A stretch of DNA of 64,000 nt from Alectoria sarmentosa. Lineage: Eukaryota > Ascomycota > Lecanoromycetes > Lecanorales > Parmeliaceae. The notes beneath the pieces were generated by a model. That model was not told the origin of the DNA. It worked only from the letters and a program-made list of their open reading frames with translations, and ran no database searches. Within the stretch, counting starts at the first letter, position 1. The number at the start of each line of letters is the position of its first letter. Below, piece by piece: positions 32,726 through 43,053 of this stretch. The position numbers were made by a program, and so were the translations under genes. The stretch is taken from assembly GCA_009733775.1 (NCBI GenBank), contig WOGZ01000097.1:45335-109334 (forward strand), in the 5' to 3' direction.

Positions 32726-35160
32726 GCTGAGGTCGTATTGTGGATGTGTTGGAATGAAAAAAAAGCACACTCAGATCTGGGGATGAGCGCCGAATTTGTG
32801 GGAGAAGCTGCTTTGGTCGGACAAAGGGGTATGCATCTTTTTGTTTGGGGAGCCCTTTGACCCGGTGGACGTTTCTAGAGAGGAATAGAATGGCAATGAT
32901 AATGTTCTTCTAGCATATACCAGGGCAGACTGCAATGCAGATGCTGAGAAGCGGCTACCGCTCAAACATAGTGCGGACTCATATGTAACAAGCCAAAAGG
33001 AAGATGGCACTCGATGTGCAGAAATGGTCCCAGCAGAGTACTTCACGGACCATAACCCTCCTAATTTGTGCTTATATTGTGATTGTCAACGTTCAAGGGC
33101 TCTACACCTGACAGCGCACCTAGCACGTGCTACACTCACTGGCGCGTTTCTTCTGTCCGTCCCATTGGAGTAGGGGACCGAATTGCCATCAAGATCTTGT
33201 TATGACGGTCATCGAAGTACCAAAGCCGCAACGAACCATGGGTGCGGATAGAGACCCGCCCGTTGAGCAAGGAGTAAAGCTCCTCACTGAGAGCAATACG
33301 GATGATCAGGCAAGTGACCCGGATGTGCTCGAGATGCAATATATTGTGCCACAAGAGGTCAAAACATGCTTAATCAGATGTTTTTGCGCACTGGCTGATA
33401 CCGAGACGGTCTCGCCCTGGGCGAATGGTGCGAGCAGTGTGACGACTCCGCTGACACACGCTGCTCGCGGAGAATTTGGACCGCGCTTGTTTGAGTAAAT
33501 AAGTATGCCTCAGTTTGCTAGTTTTGTTATGGGGGGGCTCACACGTTGAGGTTTTTTTTTGTGACGTTGGCAATGGCTGGTGGCTCTTTGATGATGGCCC
33601 TGACTGCATTTTTGAAGCTCTTGTCGGCTAGGAGGGCATCTGTTTGGTATATAGGGCGGTACCTACTGTTCGTGATTTGTGATTACCTGCAGACCACACT
33701 ATGACCTCTTGGGAATTCCGCTTCTCATTCTAGGACCTTTTCCAGTAATTTGACTCTCTATCATGGCGCTGGGGCTGGGAGTTCGAAGCGCCCACGGAAG
33801 ACATCATACATTCCACTGTGCAATGGCAGGAACTTTTACTCCCTCAAATCGACCCTGATGCCTACACATACACATAACGGGGCTGCTATAGTTGCGGTAT
33901 CCCTTCGCTGTCTTCTAATGCTAATAATGAACGCTATGCCCGGCTGGCAGACGGGGAGCGACACCCTGAGGGCCAAAACTATGGGTATCCGGAGATTGAG
34001 AGAACGACGCCGATTTGCCTGATTCTATCCTGAAAAACGGGGAGAGATTGCCGCAAAGAGCGCGGAAAGAGTAAGGGGCAGCACCGAAGGAGCAGATGGG
34101 AGCAGTGAGGGAGTATAGGGGAGCCAAGCGGGAGCAAGATGTAGCACTACAAGGCAGTGCAGGACCGCAGCAGGTGGGTGCCTAAGACGAGTCCCCGTGC
34201 CTTTAGTTTGAGCTGCCCTTTTCATTTTTCAACAACTCAAGTCCCGCCTACAGCCTAGACTTGGCCATATCTCCTAGAATACTTCAACAACTGAAGCGAT
34301 TGGGGAATTTCCAGCGAGTCGCTTCCGTAACGGACTAGCCCGTCCCTCTCTGCTGAGATTGGCCTCATCCAGACCTGGTGGAAAGGAGACGCTGCCTTGC
34401 ATTGCGCGGGCCCGGGTAAACTTCCTGTGAAGACCCAGGCGGTAACATTCAGGCAACAGATGCCGTACCAATGAGATCTCCGAGGCTTGCCAAGCTTAAC
34501 AGGACGTTGACCCAAAATAGAAGGTGTTAGCTGCAGATGATACGGTCCATGTCCACGGCAGCTTCTAGGCTTGGAGTGAACCACCCCCCCCCTTCCCTTC
34601 CTCATCTTCTTTTATGCCATGTCCTACCTTTCTATGCCGCTTATACGGCAACTTAGCATTCTATGAGGTCGTGAAAACATCTTGACTATCTACATAGCTT
34701 CCAGAATCTTATATGGAAAGTCGTAGATGATTTGGGTATGACGATAGACGACGGGGTCTACTTATTCCTGATCCAGGGAGCCTGGTGCAGCCGGCCAGGC
34801 CTATAGAATTGGGTATCACACAAACCGGGCGCAGGTGGCGTCCGTCAGCTTGCATGTTGCAAAACTCGACTTCGTCCTGTGAAATGATTCATAGCAATCG
34901 GGCGTATGTGGCGTCAGTCGACGTGCATACTGCAGATTTCGACTTCAGTCAATGCCTTCTGCCACCCCCTCGCTGTGAAAGCTCGCTCCAAACCCCTTGT
35001 GCGCAATTGTCCAGTCACCCAGCCCAACCATTGAAGGATTAATCTATCACGACCTGCTCCACAGGCGCCTCAGACCTCGAATCGTGGCCGTTAGGGAGCA
35101 ACGCATTTCACATCATTCATCCCTGCAAGTCATCAGTCTCCCGCGATCGTTCCTGGCATC
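32726..35160. other. Gene-poor stretch with no supported gene
   Basis: About 2.4 kb with only short overlapping frames on both strands (for example 33127-33498 plus and 34255-34605 minus). It holds a T run at 33551-33559 and a C run at 34585-34593. I could not match any frame to a family or find a convincing exon chain. It may be decayed repeat DNA. Confidence 0.45.
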
Positions 35161-36001
35161 ATGTCCGACGATGACGATGATTATGACAGCGACTCTGACA
35201 GCGGCTTTGACAAATACGATATCCATGATCTGCGGACGCGCGAACACGAGGCATACAAGATTGCTCAGGACAATGCAGGACGAGCGACAAGAAGGTTCAG
35301 GTACGGAGACGACGTGGATGCCCACGGAACCAAGTATAACGCCCGCGAAGAAAGACACTGAGGATTCAATGGAGTTACGTCTACAGAAAGCTCGCGAAGC
35401 ACGAGGTTAGGAAGTCGAGTAAGGACACGACTCCTTGATGACTTCGACGAAATGGGCGACTATAGTGACCTGCTCTCTCGACTAGTGAAGCTAATCGGCG
35501 ATACGAATGGAACGCAAGGTGGACAGGCGGCAGTCACGAAGGTGTTGAAGCGGAAGCAGATAAGCGGATGGCGAATGTAGAGAGGTGGAATGGCGTAATC
35601 GAGCAGCTAGAGACGAGTAGACTGAGAGCGCCGTTCCGATTAAACTAGAATCACTGAGAATCGGGCAGGAGACGTATCGATCAAGCTCGCGATGCCGCGT
35701 GCTCATGATGCAGACGACGATTCGGATTCAAGCTCGGGTGAAGAAGAGAGTGCAGTCGACAGTGATGGAGAGTATTGAAAAGAATATTCGTGGGGCGCAC
35801 GAGGCTCGGGAACGACGGTATGATTGTGATGATCGGGAAGAGGAGCAGGGAGGGGGAGGATCTGATGATGATGTTAATGATGATGATGACGATTCGGGTA
35901 TGAGCTCGGATGGAGAAGAGAGTGCAGACGGCGGTGATGAAGAGTGTGACTGTAATGATCAGGAATTCAATTTTGGAAGAGGAGTAGGGTGGCGATGTTG
36001 A
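35161..36001 (+). pseudogene. Asp/Ser-rich degenerate locus with an internal duplication
   Basis: From an ATG at 35161 a frame reads MSDDDDDYDSDSDSGFDKYD and LRTREHEAYKIAQDNAGRAT, stops at TGA 35359-35361, then continues in the same frame to 35580 with LDDFDEMGDYSDLLSRLVKL. A competing frame gives a coding-like TEDSMELRLQKAREARG around 35350-35404. No intron I tried repairs the frame, so this is either a pseudogene or a gene with an exon structure I cannot see. Downstream, 35713-35778 and 35885-35950 are diverged copies of one acidic coding segment (DDDSDSSSGEEESAVDSDGE versus DDDSGMSSDGEESADGGDEE), in different frames and with a stop in the first copy. Confidence 0.35.
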
Positions 36002-36263
36002 TGACGAGGATTCAGGTTCAGGCTCATGTGCTTGATTTGCCTTTTCAGGGTTACTCACTGTTACGCGGCGCAACGGCGTCAGGGGACTCGATGTGGATCT
36101 GAATGAAGTAGTACCGTACTGTAACGGATTGCTCTGTTTTGCCAGTGTTGAAACCGCAGCAAAAAGGAAATTGAATCATATATAGATGCGACTGTATTCA
36201 GATATCCCCTCCCATGAATCACCACCCAGCCACGAATCCTCGTCTCGGGTCTCGAAACCCTCT

Positions 36264-36677
36264 TCACGGCTTGAACTCTCCATCCGCTTCCTGATCCTCG
36301 TCCGGTCCCCCGTCAGCCACCGTGTCGGCAGTGCTCACGTCTCCATCCTTGCTGTTATTTGCAAGGATTTAGTTAGCCCCACTGCTCAACCACATGGTAG
36401 GAGAGTCGACATTGGAAAGGGAAGGAAAGGGTAGGGTTGATGTTTTTGTTTTTGTTTTTCGTTGTTGTTAGTGGGATAAGCTTACGCCGTCCCTCCGACG
36501 CCGAACTCGTCGCTCTCTGGCTTCGCTTCTTTGGCGCTGGACTCGAATCTGTGTGCGTGTGAAGGTCAGAAGATGTTCTGGGAGTGTAGTTGGGAAATCA
36601 TGCTGGCTTTCTGAGGGCAATTAGGTATGTTAGAGAGGAGGAGCGACGTACTGCTCCTTGACTGCTTCGTTTGGCAT
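36264..36677 (-). CDS. 58-residue acidic protein, three exons
   Basis: Three exons on the minus strand, 36677-36652, 36548-36486 and 36351-36264, join in frame through two GT-AG introns (103 and 134 nt; phase-2 codons restored as CAA and GCC). The product begins MPNEAVKEQFESSAKEAKPE, passes through SDEFGVGGTAKDGDVSTADT and ends EADGEFKP. It is acidic, hydrophilic and probably disordered, with no membrane helix or signal peptide. All exons are too short to show up as open frames. I do not recognise it. Support comes from two good introns that both rejoin the frame, a sensible start and a stop right after the last acidic stretch. A chance chain cannot be excluded. Confidence 0.5.
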
Positions 36678-38134
36678 GTTGGAACGGCTGCTGGTGAGAT
36701 GTTGTGATGTAAAGTGATGTTTAGTATTTGTTTTGTTGGTGTCTCCTTCGGTGTGGTAACGAGCAGAGACGGAGGATCGAGAATGATGAGGCAGTGGAGT
36801 AGTGGGGTAGTTGGGTTGAATAATAGCGGGGTATGTTGTTAGAGTGGGGCTTGCGTTGCACGTGTAGCTGCTAGTCATTTCAACTGTCTTCAAAACTGCC
36901 TCAAACTTGTTTCAGTTGAGCATCGCGTGACTAAACATCTCTTCTTTTGACATCCAGCATACATCTAATCATCGGACGAGTGAGATTGAAGCAGGCCCCC
37001 AGATATCATTGATTTTGAACTACGAGTAGGTCGGTAGAGGAAGAGGCACCGCTGTGGCATAGATTTACTTGCCCACAAGATTTGCTTCTGGAGGATCCAA
37101 GGGTAATGACGAGAAGAGGAAGGAATACTTGGAGACGTCAGGCACTCACGGCCAAGAATTTAAAGGAGGCATGGAACGAGATAAGTCGAGCCTGACAGTT
37201 TTGTATCTTACCGCTTTTCGCCTGACTATGAATCGAGTATGGCAGTCGTATCAGATGAGCTATTCTTCAAATTAAAGTGTACTTCACCGTAGCTATCTGC
37301 GTCCTGAAGCTCGGTTGATGGTAGGAGCTTCGCATTGGTGCCCCCTCTAGATCGTCAAGCCTGTTGCAAGACTGGCTTCTGTTGCGCTTTCGGCATCCAA
37401 AGCTTGCCAGTGTACGATATCTTGCTTACTCTTTTGATCATAGGAGAACGCCTTCATCTTGGCTGTTCGCTATGTCACAGCGATCCAAGTCAACTTGTGC
37501 TGCTTCAAGTGCTGCCCTCATCACCTCTGTGTTTGAGCGGAACGGACCTCGACCAAAAGCTCACATTTTGCCCCCCGGAGCTTTCAAGATAGTCAATGGC
37601 CATTTTGGAAGAGCCTTGCCAATATCGCTCAGAGATCCTATGGTGTTCATGATATTTGCAAGCCTTCATCAGCGCAGCTTCCTGCGACGTGTTTTGGCAT
37701 ACAGTCAGAACAAAGGCTCCTCTCTGCACACTTGGCGGAGGTATAGAGCGTGACTGGATCTCGTTCTTGCAGGCCACTCTCAATTCTGGTCTCATACCTG
37801 GCCATGATCACGGAGAACACCAGAGCTACGTCTTGGGCCCCCGGTGATGTTTGGGTACGATAGATGCCAGTAGAGTCGCCGAAGACGCTGGACTTAGAGT
37901 TTCACCATCGCAATCTATGCTTTTACCAGTGTTCCGTGGGGGATTGTTTGGGATATCGATGTGTGCATAACCTCCGATTGATTAGCCACTAGCACTTCCT
38001 CGAAACTGGTCGAGGAGTCAATGGGGCGAGCGTTGTTATAATCAGAAAGTTTTTCATATCATATTCCGAGTTCCTGATGAGAGTGTTTATGGAAGTGCTG
38101 AGTGTGAAGATTCGTCACAATTATCCTACCGTGA
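36678..38134. other. Gene-poor stretch with no supported gene
   Basis: Short frames on both strands overlap each other (37335-37850) without domains or splice signals I trust. The left end should include the promoter of the 58-residue gene. Confidence 0.45.
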
Positions 38135-38720
38135 TCATCTCCCCATCAGAAGTCCCAGACCATCACTGATCTCACCCAGGATCATTCCTATTTGGTGAGG
38201 ACTCAACTGCAACTGGGTCACGGTAGTCCTCATGTTTTCCAACAGTCTCTGCCTCTCCCTCAGAACGTTTGTTTCGATATCCGCCCTGTTCCTCCTCCCA
38301 TCTGTACATATCTCCTCTTGTGGCCTCAACGCCCACTCTTCCTCTGCAGCCAAAGATCTCTTCACCTCAAGCATAGAATATAGCCTCTGTCGCTCCACCG
38401 CTGCTCGTTTGGTCTGCTTCGGCGACCTCGGCTTGACGTCTCGATTCAGCGTCTCCCTTTTCCGGCCTTGTTTTCCGCTCTCTCAAGTCAATATTTTTTC
38501 GTTCTCGCTTGAGTTTCGGTTCCGCATCTGCGTCGAGCTGAGCCAGGACTTCTGCTCGGCGATTTCCTCTCAACCGCACGTCTACTCTTTTCCTCCTCTG
38601 CTCGTCGAAGCATCATTTGGGCACGCTCAAGTTCTTTGGAAAACAATGCGGGGAAACCGCAATCTTCCTCTGGCTGACCCTGTCCTCCGTCTTTGTCCTA
38701 AGAACGATCTTGACATTTGA
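38135..38720 (-). pseudogene. Frameshifted coiled-coil protein relic
   Basis: On the minus strand, Glu/Arg/Lys/Ala-rich helices pass through three frames. From about 38640: SKELERAQMMLRRAEEEKSR. Then in another frame (38579-38367): RAEVLAQLDADAEPKLKRER and ESRRQAEVAEADQ. Then in a third frame (to the stop at 38135): KRAAVERQRLYSMLEVKRSL, and a C-terminus with VTQLQLSPHQIGMILGEISD. The composition is continuous across the shifts, which suggests one gene broken by at least two indels. The intended product would be a long charged coiled coil with a short globular end. The family is not recognised. It borders the secondary-metabolite cluster. Confidence 0.45.
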
Positions 38721-38979
38721 ACGCCTTCAGAACATGCAGCAGTGACTTCGCAGGACAGTCATGGCGATCACAGCATATCTGAAAATGGGCTGGCGCAATC
38801 GCATATCTTGCCGCCCTTGGCCAATCTTTTGCATTCACGAGGAGACTTAAACCCCCAAGACGCAGTGGATCATTGACGACGTTCCGTATCTTTCTCTCTT
38901 TTATATAATCTTCTCCTCACAAAATCACAATTCATCTACGCTCCCTTTAATCATAAAATAAATCAAGTCTCTCTTCCCT

Positions 38980-40680
38980 TTACGCAGCCCCTCCCGCATC
39001 CTCCTTCGGCGATGGCCTCAACTTCTCCCACCGCGGCATCAGCGAAAACAAAAAGCTCATCCCCACAAACCCCGTACTTAGCGCAAACACAACTTTTAAG
39101 CCGCTCATGTACGCTTCCAAGATTCCCTGGATCTGCTCAGGCGGGAACGACGTCCTGAGCCTGGTCGCACCTGCAGCCAGTACCGCGTCCGGATTCACAT
39201 TCGGAGCTGTGATCGGTAGCTGCTTGACTAATGTATTCCCAAATGCGGCCTGCGCGGCCGAGGTAGCGAACGAGCCTCCGATGATCTGGAAGAAGAGCGT
39301 GATGGCTGACACGCTGGAGATATCCATTATGCCGACAGCGGCCTGGCAGGCCATCATGGGTATCTGTATGCCAAGACCGATGCCAATACCTGCGAGAGCC
39401 TGGTAGCCGATCCAATGGCTAGATCTGCTGTTGATGTCGAGGGTATAGCAAAGACCGCAGCCAATGGTCCCCATGGCCGCGCCTACCGCCATAAGTGGGA
39501 CCCAGTGCCCGAAACTGACGACTAGAAAGCCGGAGGCGACGCAGAGCAGGCAGCCGATGATGATGGGCAGATTGTGCACGCCAGAGGTGAGGGGATCGAC
39601 GCCTTGGATGGACTGGAAGTAAATGGGCAGGTAGTAGATGAGGGAGAAGAAGCCGCCAGAGACGAAAAAGACGTAGGCATTCGTGGTCCACACGCGGCGA
39701 ATTTTAAGGATGCGAGGTTGCAGCAAAGCGCGGTCACCTATCCAAAGCTCGTTTGCGACGAAAGCGATGAGCAGGAGGACGAAACAGACCATGGTAATAA
39801 TGACGGAGCTGTTGGACCAGGCTTTCGTAGAGCCACCCCATTGGAGCGCAAGCAGGTAGCAGACGACGGCTGCCATGATAAGGAATGTCCCAACGAGATC
39901 CATCTGTAGTAGGGTCTCTTTCCAGGTTGCGGGTTGGGGTGTGGCGGCCTTTGGAGGCTTGTAGGACAATGAGACGACGATGGCGGCGACGGCACCGATC
40001 GGAAGGTTGATCCAGAAACACCAGCGCCAGGTCGCCTTTTGGGCAAAGACACCGCCAAGTAGAGGGCCGACGAAAGCGGCAATGGCGTAGGTTGCGCCTG
40101 TGACGCCCATGTAAGCTGGCGCTTTGGCGGGAGGTGCTGAGAATGCAATGATGGTGAAGACGCCGGAGGAGACACCAGCTGCACCAGCACCAGCGATGGC
40201 GCGGCCAACAATGAGCGTAGTGCTGGTAGGTGCAACGGCAATGATCAAACTGCCCAACTCGAAAATAAACAGGGAGACAAGGAACGTGGCCTTGATCGGG
40301 AAGTACTTGAACGCCTTGCCCCAGGTCGACTGAAAGGATGCGAAAGTCAGGAAACACGCAGATGCGTACCACCCAACTTGGTCGACACTGTGAAACTCAT
40401 CTGTGATGCTGGGGATAGCGGTGGCGATGATGGTGGAGTCGAGATTCTGGATGAACATCGAAATGAGCAAAGCGATCATAATCCAGAAGAGGGACTTGGG
40501 TCCTGGAAAGTCGGAAGTGTCCATAGCCCAGCCACCAGTAGCTGCTGCATCTCCTGAGACCAAATCTTCTCCATCGTCATCGCCTTCTTTGTTGGTGTCG
40601 CTGCCAATGGATGAGATCGTGGCGTTTTGGATTACGGTGTGGGAATCCTTATCGTCGTTTGAGGTACGTATTTCTGCCAT
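38980..40680 (-). CDS. DHA2-type (14-helix) MFS drug/metabolite efflux pump
   Basis: An intronless minus-strand gene of 566 residues starts at MAEIRTSNDD, in the context GAAAAATGG. An earlier in-frame start has no ATG. A cytosolic acidic N-terminus of about 80 residues precedes the first helix. Motif C/D-type landmarks of DHA2 antiporters are present: LDSTIIATAIPSITDEF after helix 1, WRWCFWINLPIGAVAAIVV in the sixth helix region, and SGVHNLPIIIGCLL later. About 14 hydrophobic helices can be counted, and the tail is short. Proton-coupled export of a toxic metabolite from the cytosol is the expected role. It is the left-hand gene of the cluster and diverges from the methyltransferase gene across a 1.2-kb shared promoter, so co-regulation is likely. 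Confidence 0.9.
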   Translation of the reverse strand: MAEIRTSNDDKDSHTVIQNATISSIGSDTNKEGDDDGEDLVSGDAAATGGWAMDTSDFPGPKSLFWIMIALLISMFIQNLDSTIIATAIPSITDEFHSVDQVGWYASACFLTFASFQSTWGKAFKYFPIKATFLVSLFIFELGSLIIAVAPTSTTLIVGRAIAGAGAAGVSSGVFTIIAFSAPPAKAPAYMGVTGATYAIAAFVGPLLGGVFAQKATWRWCFWINLPIGAVAAIVVSLSYKPPKAATPQPATWKETLLQMDLVGTFLIMAAVVCYLLALQWGGSTKAWSNSSVIITMVCFVLLLIAFVANELWIGDRALLQPRILKIRRVWTTNAYVFFVSGGFFSLIYYLPIYFQSIQGVDPLTSGVHNLPIIIGCLLCVASGFLVVSFGHWVPLMAVGAAMGTIGCGLCYTLDINSRSSHWIGYQALAGIGIGLGIQIPMMACQAAVGIMDISSVSAITLFFQIIGGSFATSAAQAAFGNTLVKQLPITAPNVNPDAVLAAGATRLRTSFPPEQIQGILEAYMSGLKVVFALSTGFVGMSFLFSLMPRWEKLRPSPKEDAGGAA

Positions 40681-41891
40681 TTTTCCTCTATGGTGAAGAG
40701 TAGTCGTGCCTAAGGGACGGTGTTCGGCGTACTGTCCATGGCCTGGCAAAAATTATTGAGAGCACACGTTGATTGAAGAGGTAGAAGAAATAATTGATGT
40801 TAAAGTAGAACACGCTCAATTAGAGTTACGCTGTAGGCCAGATTGATTGTTTCAAGAGCGCTGACGAAGCCAGGTAGGCAGCGAGACTACTGTTAAAGCC
40901 TTGTATATAAGGAATTGGATTGTTAATACTAAGGCGGTAGTGGCGTGAATCATTTTGAGGAGTGCGCAACAAAGAAAGGAAAACGCGCAGAGAAAGAAGA
41001 AACAGTCCAGCTAGAAGAGAATAAGATGTGAGACACAATTGTGGATACGGGCTATAGATGATAAATGACGTTGGTATTGTGATCTCGGGGTCGTTTCACG
41101 GAGCGATAACTGACGGACCTACCTAGCTGTATCGTCCAATTTAAGGTACATAGTGATTGGATCGAAGGGATGGGTTCTTATAACGGCCCGTTGCATCGAT
41201 CGGATTTAAATAAAGTACCTAACGGTCCGCTGCCTCGCCCGAAACTGAAGTTTGCAGCGGCCCGTTACTATTGAGCTGCTACTAGTTTTTTGTTACACGA
41301 ACTATCGTACCTTGTGATTTACATTTCATACGAATATTACAATCCACAATCACGAACCGTGTAATTTCTAGTCATCATTCTGACTGACGATATGTTCTAC
41401 TCCTTAGATTCGAAAACGGTTGCACACCCAAAGTCAACGTATAGTTTGAATTTTTTCAATTTCTCACTCCATTGTCACGCATTATATAATAACAAAGTAA
41501 GCTTAAAGGGTTACAGAGCTAATTATGCGCCTTCAAATGATGTTATATCGGAAAATTTTGATGCTGTGGGTTCGAAGCTATTGAGACGTCAAGCTTGCCT
41601 GGGATGGTTAGGGCGGTCTCCTTTCAAAGTACTTGTAACCAAAGAAAACAGCGCTGTAATATTCGTCTATGTACATTGTATTCTACTCTACTCGGGTGAC
41701 TCAGCAAGTTTTCCATTCTGGCTAGCCCCCCCGCCCCTAGCGCATATTTTCACTGCTCCTTACTAGTTGTTCTCAATTGTGCCTACCATATCTCGTCAAC
41801 AAGCTTGCTTGTTACTATCGACGCCATCTCGGCTTCTATTGCGTCTTCTCCACACCTGCTACCCTCTTCTGCCAGAGTAATCACTTTCGTC
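40681..41891. promoter_or_regulatory. Divergent promoter with three CGG-N-CCG elements
   Basis: This 1.2-kb region separates the minus-strand efflux pump and the plus-strand methyltransferase. It holds CGGCCCG at 41184-41190, CGGTCCG at 41223-41229 and CGGCCCG at 41258-41264, spaced 39 and 35 bp, each next to A/T then a C/T-T pair. CGG half-sites in inverted order are the usual targets of Zn2Cys6 dimers. No gene is supported here. A 124-codon frame at 41392-41766 has no family features. Confidence 0.5.
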
Positions 41892-42800
41892 ATGGCAACT
41901 TCAACCCTGGGAGCTTTTGGGGAAGTCAATCGCAAGTACTGGGAGTGAGTGCTTTAGCATTTCTTCGCTTCGCATTCAAAACGCTCACAAAGCGCCTCCA
42001 GCACCCAAGTCGAGCAGATATTCACAGAGCCATGGATCCAAAATCTGACGCATCAAATTTACAACCATCTTCGCTCTAACCTCGATTGGATTGGGATCCA
42101 GCAACCGTCCCAAACGCCCACCAAAATGCTCGACTACGCCTGTGGGCCAGGGATCGCGTCCCAGGTGAGTCTACTATCCTTCTGGCAGCCCATACCCACG
42201 GCAGGAAACACTGACCTTATGGCTGCGTAGGCAATGCTTCCATATGTCACTGAAATCCGTGGCATCGACGTTTCTGACTCCATGGTCGACAAATTCAATG
42301 CAGGAGCCCGCAATGCCGGCAGATCTGAGGTTCAGATGCATGCTGTGAGAGGCGATTTGCTTGCACCAGTTCAAGGATCGCTTGAAAGCCAGGATTTCTA
42401 CGGCTTTGATTTAGCGATAATGAGTATGGCATTGCACCACATTGATAATCCCGAGGCAATGATAGCAAAGTTGGTAGAGCGGTTGAAGCCTGGTGGAACG
42501 GTATTGATCATCGACTGGGTTCCCTCAAAGACAGCCTTTTTCCGAAGTGATGGCAGTCCTAGCCATGAATACTCTCACGGCTTTAAAATGGAATCTAGCC
42601 ATTCGGACCTAGGACAGCACCCGAGCTCACACACTGTATCCTTTGACGGCTTCACCGAGAAGCATATGAATGACTTTTTCGCCAAAGCCAAATGCAGCGA
42701 AACTGACTACGTTCTAGCGACGTCCCCATCTGAAGTGCCGCCAGACCCTAGCGGTCAGAAGCAAATGTTCTTTGCTAAGGGCACGAAGCATCGGATGTAG
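41892..42800 (+). CDS. Class I SAM-dependent methyltransferase
   Basis: Exons 41892-41944, 42002-42164 and 42231-42800 give 261 residues. SAM motif I is MLDYACGPGIASQ, just before the second intron. Motif II is GIDVSDSMVDKFN. The YGFDLAIMSMALHHIDNPEA string and LKPGGTVLIIDWVP are the following motifs of the methyltransferase type 11/25 fold. No membrane helix is seen, so the enzyme is cytosolic. In the cluster it could be an N-, S- or O-methyltransferase acting on the scaffold. Gliotoxin-type clusters carry such an enzyme (GliN class), but the acceptor atom cannot be read from the sequence. Confidence 0.85.
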
Positions 42801-43053
42801 TTGAGCCACGATGAGCATCATTTCTCATGTAGAAAAGCAATAATGCAGAGTTTTTTTCCGAGTTGCTTCCGTGCCGCTTACCGACGCGGGCCCCGTGAGA
42901 TGTATAATTTCGTCTCTGAAGTGCATTTAATATATCTGGCCGTTTGCGCACCCCTGCCAATCTCTCGAACCGCCTTTCCTATTCTATGCTCTCCTCCAGT
43001 CCTCGTTCTTGTTGCCACCGTTGTGATCATTGCCGTCGAAAAGTCCTGTTTCC

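Noticed and set aside
33127..33498. 123-codon plus-strand frame
   Set aside because: It overlaps equally long minus-strand frames and its sequence suggests no fold or family.
34255..34605. 116-codon minus-strand frame
   Set aside because: No recognisable motif and no neighbouring exon. It could be transposon debris but nothing in it proves that.
37335..37850. Frames on both strands near 37.5 kb
   Set aside because: They are antisense shadows of each other. A minus-strand stretch (AIDYLESSGGQNVSFWSRS) looked protein-like but stops occur on both sides.
39107..40696. Several long frames antisense or shifted within the efflux pump gene
   Set aside because: They are shadows of the pump's GC-rich third codon positions, with no independent features.
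41560..41600. GGTTCGAAGC resembling a tRNA T-loop
   Set aside because: No matching acceptor stem, D-arm or anticodon arm nearby.
41392..41766. 124-codon plus-strand frame in the pump/methyltransferase promoter
   Set aside because: Mixed hydrophobic sequence with no family match, lying in a region better explained as a shared promoter.
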